From the NCBI RefSeq assembly GCF_001315015.1, contig NZ_CP012914.1:2751001-2815000 (forward strand): a stretch of DNA of 64,000 nt, read 5' to 3'. Every line of letters begins with the position of its first letter. Within the stretch, counting starts at the first letter, position 1. The DNA comes from Azospirillum brasilense (lineage in GTDB: Bacteria > Pseudomonadota > Alphaproteobacteria > Azospirillales > Azospirillaceae). The notes beneath the pieces are model-generated. The model worked only from the letters and a program-made list of their open reading frames with translations. It was not told the origin of the DNA and did no database searches. The position numbers and the translations under genes were made by a program. Shown piece by piece: positions 18,051 through 28,790 of this stretch.

Positions 18051-18656
18051 TCACCCCTCGGAACCGGACTGCGGCACCTCGTGCACCTCCACAGGCTGGG
18101 CGGCGTGGCGGTTCATGATCTCCAGCGCCTGCTGCTCGCGCCCGGCGTCGGCCAGATTGACCCACAGCAGGATGCCGCCCTTGTCGAGGTGCTGGAGCAT
18201 CGGCTCGTTGCGCTTGTCGGTCAGCCAGTTCGACATGACCGAGCCCATGGCGCCGCCGCCCACCCCCGCCGCCGCCGCCGCGGCCGCCGCGGCCAGGGCC
18301 GTGCCGCCGGTCGCCAGGACGGCCCCGGTCGCCAAAATCGCCCCGACATAGGCGGGGAACCCGACCGCCACGCCCTTCACGCTGCCGACATCCTCCGGCG
18401 AGACGTAGGACTGGCGCGGCGCGTCGGGGTCGTGGGCGAGGTCCTCCGCCCGCTGCGGCACATGGCCGAGATGGTCGCGGATGGTCTCATCGTTGGCGAG
18501 CACGCTCAGCTCATGGCGCTGGAAGCCGGCCAGGGTCAGCTCGTCGACGACCTTCTGCAGGGCGTCGCGGCTGGCGAAGATGCCCACGGCCTCGCGCACG
18601 GCGCCGCGCAGATGGCTGCCGGAGCGGTTCGCGTTCACATCGTTCTCGAAGGTCAT
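18051..18656 (-). CDS. Hypothetical protein with YflT-like domain and Ala/Gly-rich hydrophobic segment
   Basis: 201 aa from the ATG at 18656. The N-terminal region (AVGIFASRDALQKVVDELTLAGF, then ELSVLAND) resembles the N-terminus of general-stress YflT/17M-like proteins. The centre (AVGFPAYVGAILATG, then a long Ala stretch and GVGGGAMGSVMSNWL) is a glycine-zipper-like hydrophobic segment that could insert in a membrane. The C-terminal part (HLDKGGILLWVNLADAGREQ, IMNRHAAQPVEVHEV) is typical of stress proteins of unknown function. No confident biochemical role. Confidence 0.65.
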   Translation of the reverse strand: MTFENDVNANRSGSHLRGAVREAVGIFASRDALQKVVDELTLAGFQRHELSVLANDETIRDHLGHVPQRAEDLAHDPDAPRQSYVSPEDVGSVKGVAVGFPAYVGAILATGAVLATGGTALAAAAAAAAAGVGGGAMGSVMSNWLTDKRNEPMLQHLDKGGILLWVNLADAGREQQALEIMNRHAAQPVEVHEVPQSGSEG

Positions 18657-18739
18657 GGCGGTCTTCCCCTGTTGCGCTTCCCGGTTGAGCTTCAACCATG
18701 GGCGCGGAGCGGAGGTTCCCGCCGGGACACCGGGCGGCG

Positions 18740-18886
18740 TCAGGGCGTTCCCGCGGCGGCGGGCGGGGTCACCACGCCGCGCGGCTCCGGCATGGTGCCG
18801 AGGAACCACCACAGGCCCAGCGCGATCAGCGCGGCCTTCACCGCCAGGAACAGGGCGATGTGGCGGGCGAGCGGGTTGCGGACCAT
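18740..18886 (-). CDS. Small single-pass membrane protein (CydP-like?)
   Basis: 48 aa from the ATG at 18886, with GGAG six nt upstream; an in-frame ATG at 18898 is an alternative. A short basic N-terminus (MVRNPLARH) precedes one transmembrane helix (IALFLAVKAALIALGLWWFL) and a Pro-rich tail. The size and layout recall CydP, a small subunit associated with cytochrome bd oxidase, but the match is short and no cyd genes are near. It lies between the stress-type gene and the divergent ankyrin gene. Confidence 0.45.
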   Translation of the reverse strand: MVRNPLARHIALFLAVKAALIALGLWWFLGTMPEPRGVVTPPAAAGTP

Positions 18887-18990
18887 GGGCGGCTCCATTG
18901 CAGCGGGTCTCCGTCGCCAAACCGGGCCAAACTGGATAGTATCCCCAGCCGAAAGACGGATCACACACGGATCGCACAAAAGGACGCGCC

Positions 18991-19554
18991 ATGAAACGGT
19001 TGCTGATGCTCAGCCTGCTGGCCCTCGGCCTGACCGCCCCCATCGCCGCGCCGGCCCTGGCCCAGATCAACCTTCTGGAAGGCCCCTCCATGGTCAAGGC
19101 GGTGACGTCCAACGACGCCAGCGCGCTGCGGCTGCTGCTGCTGAAGGGCGAGAACCCGAATCAGGTCGACGCCAGCGGGCGTCCCGTCCTGCTGCTGGCC
19201 ATCGGCAACGGCCATCCCGAGCTGGTGCGGCTGCTGCTGGACGGCGGGGCCAACCCCAACCGCGCCGACAAGGCCGGCAACACCCCGCTGCATTACGCGG
19301 TGGAGGCCGACACGCCGGAGGCGGTGGACCTTCTGCTGACCAAGGGCGCCAAGGTCGACCAGGACAACCGCCAGGGCATCACCCCGCTGATGACCGCGGC
19401 GCGCTTCGGCCGCGTCGATCTGGTGGAGCGGCTGCTGAAGGCCGGGGCACAGGCCGACCGCACCGATTTCACGGGCCGCACGACGCTGAGCTGGGCGCAG
19501 GACAGCCGCAATGCCCGCGTGGCGAACCTGCTGCGTCAGGCCGGAGCGCGCTGA
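18991..19554 (+). CDS. Exported ankyrin-repeat protein
   Basis: 187 aa with a signal peptide (MKRLLMLSLLALGLTAPIAA, cleavage near ALAQ). Residues 30-185 contain about four to five ankyrin repeats, for example GRPVLLLAIGNGHPELVRLL, GNTPLHYAVEADTPEAVDLL and GITPLMTAARFGRVDLVERL. Ankyrin repeats mediate protein binding; this one should act in the periplasm. An AAGGA site precedes the ATG. The CobD-like gene starts 8 nt after the stop, so the two are probably an operon. Confidence 0.85.
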   Translation: MKRLLMLSLLALGLTAPIAAPALAQINLLEGPSMVKAVTSNDASALRLLLLKGENPNQVDASGRPVLLLAIGNGHPELVRLLLDGGANPNRADKAGNTPLHYAVEADTPEAVDLLLTKGAKVDQDNRQGITPLMTAARFGRVDLVERLLKAGAQADRTDFTGRTTLSWAQDSRNARVANLLRQAGAR

Positions 19555-19561
19555 GGCCGCG

Positions 19562-20569
19562 ATGGGCGACGCCCTGCTCACCTCCGTCCTCGGCGCCGCC
19601 CCCCTGAACGGTCCGGGGCCGCTGTTCCTGCTGCTGCTGGCCCTGGCCATCGACGCCGCCGCCGGCGACTGGATCGGGCGCGTCCTGCCCGACCCGGCGG
19701 CGCTGGCGCAACGCGTCTGCGCCTGGGCCGACCGGCGGCTGAACCGGGTGGAGCGCGGCAAGACCGCCCGCCTGCTGCGCGGTGCGCTGGTCGTGCTGGC
19801 GCTCGTGCTGGCCGCCGTCGCCGTCGGGCTGATCGTCGAGCGGATCGGCGCGCAGAGCCGCGGCTGGCTGCTGGAGCTTGCGGTGATCCTCGCCGCCCTG
19901 CGCGGGCGCAGCGCCTGGGCGCGGGTGCGGGCGGTGCGCCGCGCCCTGGACAAGGGCGGCGTCGCCCCGGCGCGGGAGGCCGTCGCCCCCCTCACCCGCC
20001 GTCACGCCTTCAGCCTGGACGAGCACGGCATCGCCCGCGCCGCCATCGAGGCCGCCGCCAAGGGCTTCGCCCGCAAGCTGGTGGCGCCGGTCTTCGGCTA
20101 CGCCCTGCTGGGCGTGCCCGGCCTGCTGGTCTGGGCGGTGGTGGACGGCGCCGACACCGCGCTGGGCCACGCCGGCGTGCGGCACGAGCGTTTCGGCCAG
20201 ACCGCGGCGCGGCTGGACGACGCGCTGAACGCCATCCCGGCGCGGCTGGCCGCGCTTCTCCTGGCGCTGGCCGCGCCCTTCGCCGGGGCGAAGGCCGGCG
20301 GCGCCTTCCGCACAATGATGCGGGACGGCGCTAAGGCGGCCTCCCTCAACATGGGCTGGCCGACCGCCGCCATGGCCGGCGCGCTGGGTCTGGCGCTGGG
20401 CGGGCCGCACCGCGACGGCGGCGTGGTCATCACCGAGCCGTGGATCGGCGAGGGCCGCGCCCGCGCCACCGCCGCCGACATCGGGCGGGCGCTGGCGGTC
20501 TACGCCGTGGCCGGGTTGATCCTGGCTTTGCTGGTGGCGCTGCTGCTGTGGGGGATCGCGGGCCTGTAA
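19562..20569 (+). CDS. CobD/CbiB-family membrane protein
   Basis: 335 aa from the ATG at 19562. Multi-pass, with N-terminal LALAIDAAAGDWIGRVLPDP resembling the DxxxGDP..HPV start of CbiB, and a C-terminal block AASLNMGWPTAAMAGALGLALGGPHRDGG matching the CbiB motif NxGxPxAxMAGALGVxLGG. True CbiB/CobD attaches aminopropanol to adenosylcobyric acid. Here it is paired with an ankyrin protein and not with any cobalamin gene, and the N-terminal motif is weakened, so it may be a paralogue with another role. Family call is good, function uncertain. Confidence 0.7.
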   Translation: MGDALLTSVLGAAPLNGPGPLFLLLLALAIDAAAGDWIGRVLPDPAALAQRVCAWADRRLNRVERGKTARLLRGALVVLALVLAAVAVGLIVERIGAQSRGWLLELAVILAALRGRSAWARVRAVRRALDKGGVAPAREAVAPLTRRHAFSLDEHGIARAAIEAAAKGFARKLVAPVFGYALLGVPGLLVWAVVDGADTALGHAGVRHERFGQTAARLDDALNAIPARLAALLLALAAPFAGAKAGGAFRTMMRDGAKAASLNMGWPTAAMAGALGLALGGPHRDGGVVITEPWIGEGRARATAADIGRALAVYAVAGLILALLVALLLWGIAGL

Positions 20570-20584
20570 AGCGCGGGTGTGGGG

Positions 20585-20784
20585 GACAAGACTTCACACG
20601 GATTACACGGACGATTTCACGGATTACACGGATTACACGGATTACACGGATTACACGGATTTTTGTTTATCCGCTTACCGCCACCACTGGTGATTCGCGC
20701 AAGAGAAACAGATTTCCAATATTTATTATTCAAAAAAATTCGTGAAACCCGTGCGTCGATCCGTGAAATCCGTGTGAAGTCTTG
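20585..20784. repeat. AT-rich GGATTACAC tandem-repeat element with 18-bp inverted ends
   Basis: Outer arms 20587-20604 and 20767-20784 are perfect 18-bp inverted repeats. Inside, four complete head-to-tail copies of GGATTACAC run from 20621 to 20656, with a partial fifth to 20660 and one separate copy at 20600-20608. A centre of low GC (20661-20745) follows, then more degenerate inverted copies (CCGTGAAA, CCGTGTGA). Base composition contrasts sharply with the flanking genes. Similar CACGGATTACACGG elements are scattered through unrelated bacterial genomes; the mechanism is not known to me. Confidence 0.85.
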
Positions 20785-20810
20785 CCCGCCACACTTCGAC
20801 CCGACCAAGA

Positions 20811-20844
20811 AAAAAGGCGCGGCCCCGAAGGACCGCGCCTTTTT
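20811..20844. terminator. Bidirectional Rho-independent terminator
   Basis: AAAAAGGCGCGG (20811-20822) pairs with CCGCGCCTTTTT (20833-20844) around a 10-nt loop, giving a U-tract on either strand. It ends the RNA helicase transcript (minus strand) and can stop read-through from the left. Confidence 0.9.
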
Positions 20845-20865
20845 CACGTCAGCGGCGAACCGCTG

Positions 20866-22410
20866 TTACCACTTGGACGCCCGGTGCGCCGGCTTGCCGC
20901 CCTGGGAGTCGCGGCGGGCGTGGCCGCCGTGCTCGTTGCGGGCATGGTCGCTGCGGCCATGCTCGTTGCGGTTCATCGGACGGCCCTGCGGACGGCCACC
21001 CGGGGCGCCGTTCGGCTTGCCGCCCTCGGCACCGCCGTTGGCGTTGCGCACCCACGGCTTCTTGTTGTAACCGCCGCCGTTGCCGCCACCCGGACGGCCA
21101 CCCGGACGACCCGCCGGACGGCCACCGCCGCCGGTCTGGAACGGACGCTGCGGCTCCAGACCCGGAACGACATGGATGTCGAGACGGGTGCCGGTGTAGC
21201 GCTCGATCCGGAACAGGGCGTCGCGGTCGGCGCGGGCGGCGAAGGAAACCGCCACGCCCGAGGCGCCCGCACGGCCCGTGCGGCCGATGCGGTGGACATA
21301 GTCCTCCGCCGAGCGCGGCAGGTCGAAGTTGATGACGTGGGTGATGTCGCGCACGTCGATGCCGCGCGCCGCCACGTCGGTCGCCACCAGCAGGCGGACC
21401 TGGCCGGTGCGCAGGCGCTGGAGCGTGCGGTTGCGCTTGAACTGGTCCATGTCGCCGTGCAGGGCGGCGGCGGCGTGGCCGGCGTCGCTCAGTTCCTCGG
21501 CCAGCGCATCGGCGTCGCGCTTGGTGGCGGCGAAGATGATCGCCTTGCCGACCTCGGGCAGGTCCGCGAAATGCTTCAGCAGGCGGCGCTTGTGGTCCAT
21601 GTCATCGGCATGGTGCAGGCGCTGCTCGACGTTCACCGCGGTGGTGGCGCTTTCCACGGCGACGCGCACCGGGTTGCGCAGCAGGTTGCCGGCGAGCTGG
21701 GCCATGCGGCGGTCCAGCGTGGCGGTGAACAGCAGCGTCTGGCGGTTGTCCGGGCAGCACTTGGCGATGGTTTCCACATCGTCCAGGAAGCCCATGTCCA
21801 GCATGCGGTCCGCCTCGTCCAGGATCAGCACCTCGACGGCGCTGAGGTCGATGCGGTTGCGCGACACATGGTCGAGCAGGCGGCCCGGCGTGGCGACCAT
21901 CACGTCCACGGCGCGCGACAGCAGGCGCAACTGGTCGCGGTAGGGCATGCCGCCGACGACGTCCACGATGTTGTACTTCATGAACTTGGCGTACTTGCGG
22001 GCGGCGTCGGTGACCTGCTTGGCCAGCTCGCGGGTCGGGGCGAGAACCAGCACGCGCGGAGCGGCCACGCCGAGGCGCGGCAGGTCGATGGTGCGGGTCA
22101 GCGCCGGCAGCATGAAGGCGGCGGTCTTACCCGTGCCCGTCTCGGCAGTCGCCAGAATGTCGCGGCCTTCCAGGGCCGGCGGAATCGCCTCGGCCTGGAC
22201 CGGGGTCGGGGTGTTGTATTCGAACGCTTCCAGCGCCTTCACGACGAGCGGGTGGACGCCCAGCCCGGCGAAGGCGTTCGGGGTAACGGTGTCAGTCACG
22301 GTCGCGTCGGCGGCGGCAACCTCGGTGACGGCGGTCTCGACGACAGAAGTCTCGGCGACGGCGGTCTCGACAACGAGGGCGTCGGCGGCGGTCATTTCAA
22401 TGGACGACAA
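20866..22410 (-). CDS. DEAD-box ATP-dependent RNA helicase with RG-rich tail
   Basis: 514 aa if it starts at the TTG at 22410, which has AGGAAAGG 9 nt upstream; the ATG at 22395 is the alternative but lacks a site. After an acidic, Val/Thr/Ala-rich N-terminus, the helicase core shows Q motif TPTPVQAEAIP, Walker A ATAETGTGKT, DEAD box LILDEADRML, SAT-equivalent FTATL, and C-terminal motifs ATDVAARGIDV and HRIGRTGRAG. The last about 110 residues are disordered and rich in Gly, Arg and Asn (GRPAGRPGGRPGGGN), an RNA-binding tail type. It likely remodels RNA structure during cold or ribosome assembly (RhlE/DeaD group). Confidence 0.93.
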   Translation of the reverse strand: MSSIEMTAADALVVETAVAETSVVETAVTEVAAADATVTDTVTPNAFAGLGVHPLVVKALEAFEYNTPTPVQAEAIPPALEGRDILATAETGTGKTAAFMLPALTRTIDLPRLGVAAPRVLVLAPTRELAKQVTDAARKYAKFMKYNIVDVVGGMPYRDQLRLLSRAVDVMVATPGRLLDHVSRNRIDLSAVEVLILDEADRMLDMGFLDDVETIAKCCPDNRQTLLFTATLDRRMAQLAGNLLRNPVRVAVESATTAVNVEQRLHHADDMDHKRRLLKHFADLPEVGKAIIFAATKRDADALAEELSDAGHAAAALHGDMDQFKRNRTLQRLRTGQVRLLVATDVAARGIDVRDITHVINFDLPRSAEDYVHRIGRTGRAGASGVAVSFAARADRDALFRIERYTGTRLDIHVVPGLEPQRPFQTGGGGRPAGRPGGRPGGGNGGGYNKKPWVRNANGGAEGGKPNGAPGGRPQGRPMNRNEHGRSDHARNEHGGHARRDSQGGKPAHRASKW

Positions 22411-22576
22411 GTAGGGTAACCTTTCCTCAGGACCAAGACGGCGCACGGCCGCCGCACCAGGATGGTGAGCGGTGGAACGCCGGCGTTTTCGCCGGGAGGA
22501 GGTCGGAAGAGGGAGAGGCGTCTGTCCGAAGCAACGGGCGACCGGGTCCCAAGGAAGGCCGTCCCGCAATATCAAA

Positions 22577-22600
22577 GCGCGTCTCGCTCAAGAGACGCGC
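22577..22600 (-). promoter_or_regulatory. Leader hairpin upstream of the RNA helicase gene
   Basis: A perfect 9-bp inverted repeat (22577-22585 / 22592-22600, 6-nt loop) lies about 170 nt upstream of the helicase start and is followed on the minus strand by TTTGATATT. It resembles an attenuator or stabiliser in a long 5' leader. A candidate promoter with TTGGAT and TATGTA about 17 nt apart lies further upstream near 22630-22660 but is weak. Confidence 0.4.
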
Positions 22601-22663
22601 GAGCCTCCAGCGATCAAGACGCCTTACATAATGGGTTGCGCTGCACAATCCAAGAAGATTCTT

Positions 22664-23110
22664 TCACGCCCCCGGTCGAGTCGTGTCCCCCGGGGCGGGT
22701 GCCTGCCGTGCGCGCAGCGCATCCCGGATCTCCTCCAGCAAAACCTCCTGGCGGGGCGGCGCCTTCGGCTTGGAATCCTGGAGGAAATGCAGGCGGTTGA
22801 CCTGCCGCACGATGAGGAACAGCGCGCCCGCCACGATGAAGAAGTTGATGAGCGCGTTGATGAAGCGGCCGTAGTTGATGGTCGCCGCCCCCGCCGCCTC
22901 CGCCGCGGCGAGGCTCTCGTAATGGCCGCCGGACAGGTTGAGGAAGTAGTTGGAGAAGTCGATCCCGCCCATGATCCAGCCGATGGGCGGCATCAGCATG
23001 TCCCTGACCAGCGAATTGACGATGCCGGTGAAGGCCGCGCCGATGATGATGCCGACGGCCAGTTCCACGACGTTGCCGCGGCTGATGAAGGTCTTGAATT
23101 CCTGCAACAT
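22664..23110 (-). CDS. mscL: Large-conductance mechanosensitive channel MscL
   Basis: 148 aa from the ATG at 23110. Begins [20 protein letters not shown], matching the conserved S1/TM1 region (FKxFxxRGNVxDLAVGVIIG). TM1 is about 15-45 and TM2 about 86-110 ([20 protein letters not shown]), with a C-terminal helix. It opens under membrane tension to release solutes in osmotic downshock. The periplasmic loop has an Ala-rich insertion ([14 protein letters not shown]). It stands alone between helicase and secA. Confidence 0.95.
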   Translation of the reverse strand: MLQEFKTFISRGNVVELAVGIIIGAAFTGIVNSLVRDMLMPPIGWIMGGIDFSNYFLNLSGGHYESLAAAEAAGAATINYGRFINALINFFIVAGALFLIVRQVNRLHFLQDSKPKAPPRQEVLLEEIRDALRARQAPAPGDTTRPGA

Positions 23111-23169
23111 GGCTGCGCTCCCGCTTTTGATGGGAAGAACGCCACAGCCCAGCCGAAGTTTCCAGGGCC

Positions 23170-23207
23170 GCAAAAAGGAAAGGGGCCGGACCTTGCGGCC
23201 CGGCCCC
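23170..23207 (-). terminator. Terminator downstream of secA
   Basis: On the minus strand GGGGCCGG (23200-23207) pairs with CCGGCCCC (23182-23189), followed by TTTCCTTTTT. It lies about 55 nt after the secA stop. An overlapping alternative stem (23165-23173 / 23193-23201) also exists. Confidence 0.75.
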
Positions 23208-23260
23208 GTCCGGAACATCCCCCTCCGGAATGTCCCCGGCGGCGTTCTTCGCGGCGGCGC

Positions 23261-26011
<2,751 letters not shown>

Positions 26012-26397
26012 GAAAACCTCGGGGGTGGAACGTCGTGAAGCCGGCTTTTTGACCGGTCTCACATAGGCCCGAAGCAAGTTTCTGTCAACGAGACCCGCCC
26101 CTTTGCCCGGCCCTTTGAGGGGGCATCGCGGGGGTGTCGGCCCTGCCGGGGGTGTGGATCGGCGTGTGGCACGCCCTGGAAGCACCACCGTTCCGCCGCC
26201 ATATCGCCTTGAACACGGTCGAAGCAGGGCGTCATGGCCACGCATCACGACCGCTTGCCCCGCGCTGCGAACCCATGCTTAATCCCCCGCGGATTCGGGC
26301 GCGGGGCCGGATCGTCCGTACAGCCGCCGCCAATCATAAGACGTTCTGTCATGCCATTGACCGTGACAAGACACATCCGCCGGAAGGAAAAGACTCC
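26012..26397. other. Divergent intergenic region, secA / PPIase
   Basis: 386 nt without a convincing gene. It holds the secA promoter near its left end and, at its right end, an AAGGAAAA ribosome-binding site for the PPIase gene. Small palindromes (for example around 26108-26125) are present but nothing recognisable as an RNA family. Weak reading frames on both strands look like GC-driven noise. Confidence 0.7.
26060..26088 (-). promoter_or_regulatory. Promoter of secA
   Basis: On the minus strand, a perfect -35 TTGACA (26083-26088), a 17-nt spacer and TATGTG (26060-26065). Predicted start near 26053 gives a leader of about 40 nt before the secA ATG. Confidence 0.65.
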
Positions 26398-27345
26398 ATG
26401 GTGAATCGAGTGTTCCGCGCCGCCCTGCTGTCGATGGCCGCCTGCGGCCTCGCGCTGGCCGCACACGCCCAGACTCCGGCGCCGACTCCGGCTCCCGCGG
26501 CCACGCCCGCCCCCGCCGCTCAGGCCGCTCCCGCCCCGGCGGACGCCGATCCGGTGGTGGCGCGCGTCAACGGCGAGGCGGTCCACCGCTCCGACGTCCA
26601 GCGCATGGTCGCCCAGCTCCCGCCGCAGGTGCAGCAGATGCCGCTGGAGATGATCTACCCGGCGGTGATCGAGCAGCTCGTGAACTCGAAGCTGGTGGCC
26701 GAGGCCGGCTACAAGGCCAACCTCGCCGGCACGCCGGAGGTCAAGGACGAGATCAAGCGCGCCGAGGAGCGCGCGGTGCAGCGCGCCTACATCCAGAAGG
26801 AAGTGCAGTCGCGCATCACCCCGGCCAAGCTGGACGAGGCCTATCAGGCCTTCCTGAAGCAGAACCCGGCCCAGGAAGAGGTCAAGGCCGCCCACATCCT
26901 CGTCGAGAAGGAGGATGAGGCCAAGGCGATCATCGCCCAGCTCAAGAAGGGCGGCGACTTCGCCAAGCTGGCCAAGGAGAAGTCCAAGGACCCGGTGGCC
27001 GCCGAACAGGGCGGCGATCTCGGCTACTTCACCAAGGACACGATGGTCGAGCCCTTCGCCGACGCCGCCTTCGCCATGAAGAAGGGCGAGGTGAGCAAGG
27101 AGCCGGTGAAGACGCAGTTCGGCTGGCACATCATCAAGGTCGAGGACAAGCGCACCCAGCCGCAGCCGTCCCTGGACGAGGTGAAGCCGCAGCTCGAGCA
27201 GCAGCTCAGCAAGGACATCGTGACCAACGTCGTCGACGACCTGCGCAAGGTCGCCAAGGTCGAGACCTTCCAGCTCGACGGCTCGCCGATGCCGAAGGAA
27301 GAGGCCGCGCCGGCCCCGAAGGCCGAAGAGCCGAAGAAGAACTAA
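26398..27345 (+). CDS. Periplasmic parvulin-type peptidyl-prolyl isomerase
   Basis: 315 aa from the ATG at 26398 with an AAGGAAAA site. Signal peptide residues 1-22 (ending AAHAQ), a Pro/Ala linker, a SurA-N-like helical region (about 50-150), and a parvulin domain (about 160-255) with AAHILVEKEDEAKAI, GGDLGYFTKDTMVEPF and TQFGWHIIKVED. The acidic Pro/Glu tail is disordered. It assists folding of proteins emerging from the Sec translocon, which fits its divergence from secA. PrsA/SurA-like overall. Confidence 0.9.
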   Translation: MVNRVFRAALLSMAACGLALAAHAQTPAPTPAPAATPAPAAQAAPAPADADPVVARVNGEAVHRSDVQRMVAQLPPQVQQMPLEMIYPAVIEQLVNSKLVAEAGYKANLAGTPEVKDEIKRAEERAVQRAYIQKEVQSRITPAKLDEAYQAFLKQNPAQEEVKAAHILVEKEDEAKAIIAQLKKGGDFAKLAKEKSKDPVAAEQGGDLGYFTKDTMVEPFADAAFAMKKGEVSKEPVKTQFGWHIIKVEDKRTQPQPSLDEVKPQLEQQLSKDIVTNVVDDLRKVAKVETFQLDGSPMPKEEAAPAPKAEEPKKN

Positions 27346-27358
27346 AGCTCCGGCACCG

Positions 27359-27473
27359 GTTGCCCCCACCCTTCCCACGGCTGACGCCGCGGGCCCCTTC
27401 CCTCCCCCGCTGCGCGGGAGAGGGAGACAATCCCCTCCCCTGCGAAGCGGGGGAGGGTTAGGGAGGGGGCAAG
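27359..27473. repeat. G-rich palindromic intergenic repeat (class A)
   Basis: A 115-bp inverted-repeat unit between the PPIase and argJ genes. Ends TTGCCCCCACCC (27359) and GGGAGGGGGCAA (to 27472) are near-perfect inverted repeats; inside are two hairpins, 27400-27410/27414-27424 and CCCCTCCCC / GGGGGAGGG around 27431-27457. It shares near-identical 25-27 nt blocks with the copy at 44848-44953. The GGGAGGG(TTA)GGGAGGGGG run has G-quadruplex potential. Confidence 0.85.
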
Positions 27474-27535
27474 CGCCTTGCATCCCAATCACCGTCCAAC
27501 ACCCCCCGCTCCACCAGCCCCACGAGCCCGTCCCC

Positions 27536-28774
27536 ATGGCCACGACCGTCTCCCCCTTGGCACCCGCCGGCTTCCCGACGCTCCCGCCCGTGGCGGGCGT
27601 GCGCATCGCCACCGCCAACAGCGGCATCCGATACAAGGGCCGCGACGACCTGATGCTGGCCGTGCTTGACGAGGGCACGACGGTGGCCGGGGTGCTGACC
27701 AAGTCGCTGACCTGCTCCGCCCCGGTGATCTGGTGCCGCGACAGCCTGCCCCGCGGCTCGGCCCGCGCGGTCGTGGTCAACGCCGGCAACGCCAACGCCT
27801 TCACCGGCAAGGCCGGCGACGCCACCGTCCAGGCGACCGTCGAGGCCGCCGCCAGGATCGCCGGCTGCGCCACCGACGAGGTCTACGTCGCCTCCACCGG
27901 CGTGATCGGCATCCCGCTGGCCGCCGACGCCATCGCCAAGGTCCTGCCGGGCATGGTGCCGGCGCTGAAGAACGATTCGGCGGCGCTGGAGGCCGGGGCG
28001 CGGGCCATCATGACCACCGACACCTTCGCCAAGGGCTCGACCCGTCAGGTCGCCATCGGCGGGACGACGGTGACGATCAGCGGCTTCGCCAAGGGCTCCG
28101 GCATGATCGCCCCGGACATGGCGACCATGCTGGGCTTCCTCTTCACCGACGCGGCCATCGCCGCCCCGGCGCTGCAGTCCATGCTGTCGGAGTTCACCGA
28201 GCGCAGCTTCAACGCCATCACCGTGGACGGCGACACCTCGACCAGCGACACGCTGCTGTTGTTCGCCACCGGCAAGGCCGGCAACGCCCCGGTGACCGAC
28301 GCCCGGGCGCCGGAGCTCACCGATTTCCGCAAGGCGCTGGAGGAGGTGATGCTCGACCTCGCGCTGCAGATCGTGCGCGACGGCGAGGGGGCGACCAAGT
28401 TCGTCTCGATCACGCTGGTCGGCGCCGAGAACGACGTGGCCGCCAAGCGCATCGCGCTCACCGTCGCCAACTCCCCGCTGGTCAAGACCGCGCTGGCCGG
28501 CGAGGACGCCAACTGGGGCCGCATCGTCGCCGCCATCGGGCGGGCCGGCGAGCGGGCCGACCGCGACCTCATCAAGATCACCATCGGCGGCACGCTGATC
28601 TGCGCCGAGGGCATGGAGGTTCCGGGCTACGACGAGGCGCCGGTCGCCGCCCACATGAAGGGCCAGGAGATCGACGTCCACATCGACCTGGGCATCGGCA
28701 CCGGCAAGTCCCGTGTCTGGACCTGCGACCTGACCCACGGCTACATCGACATCAACGGCTCCTACCGGAGCTGA
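27536..28774 (+). CDS. argJ: Bifunctional glutamate N-acetyltransferase / amino-acid acetyltransferase ArgJ
   Basis: 412 aa. ArgJ transfers acetyl from N-acetylornithine to glutamate (and can use acetyl-CoA) in arginine synthesis. It is a self-cleaving Ntn-type enzyme: the cleavage/nucleophile site is the Thr within MIAPDMATMLGFLFTDA (about residue 195). Other signatures are KSLTCSAPVIWCRD, NAGNANAFTG and GEDANWGRI. Conserved neighbour of secA/PPIase and mutT in alphaproteobacteria. The GNAT gene starts 16 nt downstream, suggesting an operon argJ-GNAT-mutT. Confidence 0.97.
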   Translation: MATTVSPLAPAGFPTLPPVAGVRIATANSGIRYKGRDDLMLAVLDEGTTVAGVLTKSLTCSAPVIWCRDSLPRGSARAVVVNAGNANAFTGKAGDATVQATVEAAARIAGCATDEVYVASTGVIGIPLAADAIAKVLPGMVPALKNDSAALEAGARAIMTTDTFAKGSTRQVAIGGTTVTISGFAKGSGMIAPDMATMLGFLFTDAAIAAPALQSMLSEFTERSFNAITVDGDTSTSDTLLLFATGKAGNAPVTDARAPELTDFRKALEEVMLDLALQIVRDGEGATKFVSITLVGAENDVAAKRIALTVANSPLVKTALAGEDANWGRIVAAIGRAGERADRDLIKITIGGTLICAEGMEVPGYDEAPVAAHMKGQEIDVHIDLGIGTGKSRVWTCDLTHGYIDINGSYRS

Positions 28775-28790
28775 GATCGAAGCGGAGACC

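Noticed and set aside
20585..20784. CRISPR array
   Set aside because: Repeats are 9 bp and contiguous with no spacers, and no cas genes are present.
20617..20847. Small frame encoding NPCNPCNPC repeats
   Set aside because: It is simply the 9-bp tandem repeat translated; no start support and no protein-like ending.
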